Part shown: one piece after another, positions 29,159 through 32,224 of the stretch
Layout: every line of letters starts with the position of its first letter
How positions within the stretch are numbered: the first letter of the stretch is position 1
NCBI GenBank assembly: GCA_025923995.1
Contig: JAICEW010000030.1
Span: forward strand, 1 to 32,224
Length of the DNA stretch: 32,224 nucleotides
DNA from: Vicinamibacteria bacterium
GTDB taxonomy: Bacteria; Acidobacteriota; Vicinamibacteria; Fen-336
Direction: 5' to 3'
Program-made: the position numbers and the translations under genes
Notes under the pieces: model-generated
The model's database searches: none
Seen by the model: the letters and a program-made list of their open reading frames with translations, nothing else
What the model was told of the DNA's origin: nothing

Positions 29159-31906
29159 TCACTCCTGGCGCAGCGCCGTCATCGGGTCGAGACGCGAGGC
29201 CCGGTGGGCGGGCCAGTAGGCGGCATTGAGCGCGGCGAGAACGAGCAGGGCGGTCGCCGCGGCCAGGGTGAGCGGGTCGGCCGGGGCCACGCCGTACAGG
29301 CGGGCGCCGATCAGGCGCGCCGCCGCGAACGTGAGGGCCAGGCCGGCGGCCACCCCGATGCCGACGACCGCTCCCGTCTCGCGGAGGATCATCGCGATCA
29401 CGCCGCCGGGCCGCGCACCGAGGGCGATGCGGACCGCGATCTCGCGCGTGCGTCGCGCGATCTCGTACGAGAGCACGCCGTAGAGGCCGATGGCGGCAAG
29501 GGCCAGGGCGACGCACCCGAACACCGCGGCCAGCTGCGCGGTCGTGCGGTCCTGAGCCGTCAGGGGTGCCAGCTGCTCGTCGAGCGACGCCGCGTCGAGG
29601 ATGGGAAGACCGGCGTCGACGCGCGCGATCGACTTGCGGACGGCCGTCGTCATGGAGAGGGGCTCGCCCGACGTCCGGATGAGGAACGTGGGGGTCTTGA
29701 GCCGCGGGAGCGCCTGCAGTCCCGCCACGAAGTGGCGGGGCACGACGGCGTCGCGCAGCCCCTGGGTGCGTGCGTCGCGGGCGACGCCGACCACGCGGCA
29801 GCTCTTCGCCAGCGCGTTGCCGTGCTCCACCTGCGTGACGCCCAGCCCCAGCGGGTCGCGGCCGGCGAAGAAGCGGCGGACGAAGCTCTCGTTGACCACG
29901 CAGGCGTCGGCGGCACCCGCGGCGTCCGCCTCGGTGACCTCGCGACCCCTGACGACGGGGACGCCGAGTGTCGAGAAGTACCCCGGTCCGACGACGTCGA
30001 AGGCGGACGAGCGGTCGTCGTCGCCGGTGGGCTCGTGCCCTTCCGCACGGATGGTCGCGCTCGACTCGCCTCCGGTGAACAGGCCCAGCTGGGAGAAGCT
30101 CACCGCGCGCACTCCGGGGACGCGCGCGAGCTCGCCGAGCAGCTCGCGCAGCACGCCGCCGCGCCGGACGTCGTCGTAGCCGGCCTCGCGGAGGTCGACG
30201 CGCACCAGCAGCAGCCGCTCCGCGGGGTAGCCGAGGTCGGCGTGCTTCAGGTTGTGGACCGTGCGCGCGAGCAGGCCCGCGCCCACCAGCAGCGGGAGCG
30301 ACAGGGCCAGCTGCGCGCTCACGAGCGAACGGCCCGAGCGCCGCTGGCCCTCCCAGCCCACGGCGCCGCGGCTCTCCTGCCGCAGGCCCGCGCCCGCCTC
30401 GGTCCTCGTCACCTGCCATGCCGGAAGCAGCCCGAACAGGATCGCGGCGGCGACGGTGGCGCCCGTCAGGAACGTGAGGACCACCGGATCGAGATGGAAT
30501 CCCATACGGAAGTCCGAGTCGGACCTCGCCAGCATCCGGACGAGCGCGCCGTGGAGGGCGAAGGCCACGGCGAGCCCGGCCAGGCCCCCCAGGGCGGCCA
30601 CCGCCAGGCTCTCCGTCAGCAGCTGGCGGAGCAGCCTCGCGCGCGTCGCGCCCAGCGCCAGCCGCAGCGCGATCTCGGGCATGCGCGCGGTGCCGCGCGC
30701 CAGCAGGAGGGTCGCGAGGTTGGCGCAGGCGATCAGCAGGAGCACGCCGACGGCGGCCAGCAAGGCGGTCAGCGACTGCGAGAAGTCGGGCCGCCGCGAC
30801 GAGGCCCCGCGCGCGGCGGGCCGGACCTCGAGGCGCTGGTCCAGGTACTCGCTGCGCCGCGGCCCGGTGGCGATGGCGCCGTAGAAGGACTCGAGGCCGG
30901 CGCGGAAGACGGTGTTCGCCTCGGCGTCCGCCTGGGCCAGCGTCACGCCCGGCCGCAGCCTCCCGAACACGTGCAGCCACATGACCTTCTCCGGCGGCGT
31001 GTCGTGCAGGCGATCGGTGCCGGGCAGCACGAGCGGTTGCGCGCGCAGCGGGAGCCACAGGTCCGGCTGCTGGCCGGCGGTCTCGCCGATGAAGCCGGGC
31101 GCCGCGACGCCGACGATGGGGAAGGCCGTCTGGCGGACGATCAGCGTCCGGCCGAGCACGTCCGCCCGGCCGTCGAACCTCCGGCGCCAGTAGCCGTGGC
31201 TCAGCACGACGCCGGGCGCCTCCCGCCGATCCCCGACGCCGAAGACGCGGCCGATCGCCACGCCCGCGCCCAGGACCTGGAAGAACTCGTCGGAGACGAG
31301 CCGGCCGCTGGCCTCCTCCGGTTCGTCGTGCTCGAAGCGGACCCGCCACGAGCTCAGGCTGCACTGCGACGCCATCAGCTCGGAGAAGCTCCGGGCCTGG
31401 TCGCGCAGCTGCAGGAACTCCTCGTGGGAGAGCCAGGCCCGCGGGCCATCCGAGGCGTCCCAACGGCCCGTCCAGCTGCCGGACTCGTCCGGGTTCGACA
31501 ACATCACGAGCTGCTCGGGACGGTCGACGGCCGGAAGCGGCGCGTGCAGGATGCCGTTCCACAGCGCGAAGATGGCGGCGTTGGCCCCGATGCCCAGCGC
31601 GAGCGACAGGACCGCGAAGACGGTGAAGAGCGGATCGCGCCGGAGCCGCCGCAGGCCGTACCGAAGGTCGTGGGCGAGGGCCTCGAGACGCGCGCCGGCG
31701 CGCGCCTCGCGCACCTTCTGCCTGGTCGCCGCCAGCGGCCCCAGCTCGGCGGCGGCGGCGCGACGGGCGGCGTCGGCGGTCTGGCCCGCCCGGACCTTCT
31801 CCTCGACGGCCAGGTCGAGCACGGCCGCCAGCTCGTCGTCCAGTTCCCGATCGACGTGCGCGCGGTGCGCCAGGTTGCGCCAGAGGCTCGCCAGCCGGGA
31901 TCGCAT
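29159..31906 (-). CDS. ABC transporter permease, acidobacterial duplicated orphan permease (ADOP) type
   Basis: N-term MRSRLASLWRNLAHRAHVDRELDDELAAVLDLAVEEKVRAG; LRYGLRRLRRDPLFTVFAVLSLALGIGANAAIFALWNGIL; two FtsX-like blocks; C-term YWPAHRASRLDPMTALRQE. Confidence 0.95.
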   Translation of the reverse strand: MRSRLASLWRNLAHRAHVDRELDDELAAVLDLAVEEKVRAGQTADAARRAAAAELGPLAATRQKVREARAGARLEALAHDLRYGLRRLRRDPLFTVFAVLSLALGIGANAAIFALWNGILHAPLPAVDRPEQLVMLSNPDESGSWTGRWDASDGPRAWLSHEEFLQLRDQARSFSELMASQCSLSSWRVRFEHDEPEEASGRLVSDEFFQVLGAGVAIGRVFGVGDRREAPGVVLSHGYWRRRFDGRADVLGRTLIVRQTAFPIVGVAAPGFIGETAGQQPDLWLPLRAQPLVLPGTDRLHDTPPEKVMWLHVFGRLRPGVTLAQADAEANTVFRAGLESFYGAIATGPRRSEYLDQRLEVRPAARGASSRRPDFSQSLTALLAAVGVLLLIACANLATLLLARGTARMPEIALRLALGATRARLLRQLLTESLAVAALGGLAGLAVAFALHGALVRMLARSDSDFRMGFHLDPVVLTFLTGATVAAAILFGLLPAWQVTRTEAGAGLRQESRGAVGWEGQRRSGRSLVSAQLALSLPLLVGAGLLARTVHNLKHADLGYPAERLLLVRVDLREAGYDDVRRGGVLRELLGELARVPGVRAVSFSQLGLFTGGESSATIRAEGHEPTGDDDRSSAFDVVGPGYFSTLGVPVVRGREVTEADAAGAADACVVNESFVRRFFAGRDPLGLGVTQVEHGNALAKSCRVVGVARDARTQGLRDAVVPRHFVAGLQALPRLKTPTFLIRTSGEPLSMTTAVRKSIARVDAGLPILDAASLDEQLAPLTAQDRTTAQLAAVFGCVALALAAIGLYGVLSYEIARRTREIAVRIALGARPGGVIAMILRETGAVVGIGVAAGLALTFAAARLIGARLYGVAPADPLTLAAATALLVLAALNAAYWPAHRASRLDPMTALRQE

Positions 31907-31915
31907 GTGCGCCTC

Positions 31916-32224
31916 TCAGGCCTCGAGAGCGCGCGCGATGGCGAGGGCGATGCGGTTCCACTGCTGCGTCTCCTCGCCCAGCTGGCGCCGGCCCGCCTTG
32001 GTCAGCTCGTAGTACTTCGCGCGGCGGTTGTTCTCGGAGGCCTCCCAGCGCGCGGCCAGCCATCCGGCCTCCTCCAGGCGGTGCAGCGCGGGGAAGAGGG
32101 ATCCGGGCTGGACCACGAAGGTGCCGCCGGTGATCTGCTCGATGCGGCGCGAGACGCCCAGCCCGTGCTGCTCGCCGGCGGAGAGCGCCTTGAGGATCAG
32201 CAGGTCCAGCGTGCCCTGGAGCAG
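31916..32224 (-). CDS. PadR-family transcriptional regulator, 5' end truncated by window edge
   Basis: Frame continues to the window edge: LLQGTLDLLILKALSAGEQHGLGVSRRIEQITGGTFVVQPGSLFPALHRLEEAGWLAARWEASENNRRAKYYELTKAGRRQL. Confidence 0.95.
   Translation of the reverse strand: MLQGTLDLLILKALSAGEQHGLGVSRRIEQITGGTFVVQPGSLFPALHRLEEAGWLAARWEASENNRRAKYYELTKAGRRQLGEETQQWNRIALAIARALEA

Noticed and set aside
29025-32063. 1012-aa minus ORF overlapping ADOP in another frame
   Set aside because: Arg/Ala/Pro/Gly-rich alternative frame of the ADOP permease; the 29159-31906 frame carries the family motifs.

Overview
High-GC, densely packed chromosomal window, probably Acidobacteriota. That placement is inferred from a TIGR03436-type VWFA protein and an ADOP-type (acidobacterial duplicated orphan permease) ABC permease next to a PadR regulator. 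Contents in order: a truncated TPR protein; a queG-nfo-DUF1285-like operon facing away from nadA; a TPP riboswitch plus perfect hairpin ahead of thiC, followed by a dienelactone-hydrolase-like gene and an uncharacterised Cys-motif protein; an alpha/beta hydrolase behind two strong palindromes; a small-protein/nucleotidyltransferase pair; a Rieske protein and VWFA protein; a gapA-pgk-tpiA-secG run on the minus strand; a cyanophycinase-like exported peptidase; a 52-aa exported-looking Gly-rich peptide facing away from a GAF-like/Fis-HTH regulator and two unknown membrane proteins; a ten-gene run with overlapping start/stop codons for Kdo/lipid A/heptose LPS core synthesis (waaA-lpxK-lpxL-like-waaF-gmhB-hldA-hldC-waaC) that ends in a Ser/Thr kinase-TPR protein and an ICMT-like methyltransferase; then ADOP and PadR. 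Most of the window is ordinary housekeeping. The best candidate for an undescribed system is the 16463-18713 peptide/regulator/membrane-protein locus. Second is the 8655-9442 nucleotidyltransferase pair. All family calls come from reading motifs in the translations; no database search was possible.
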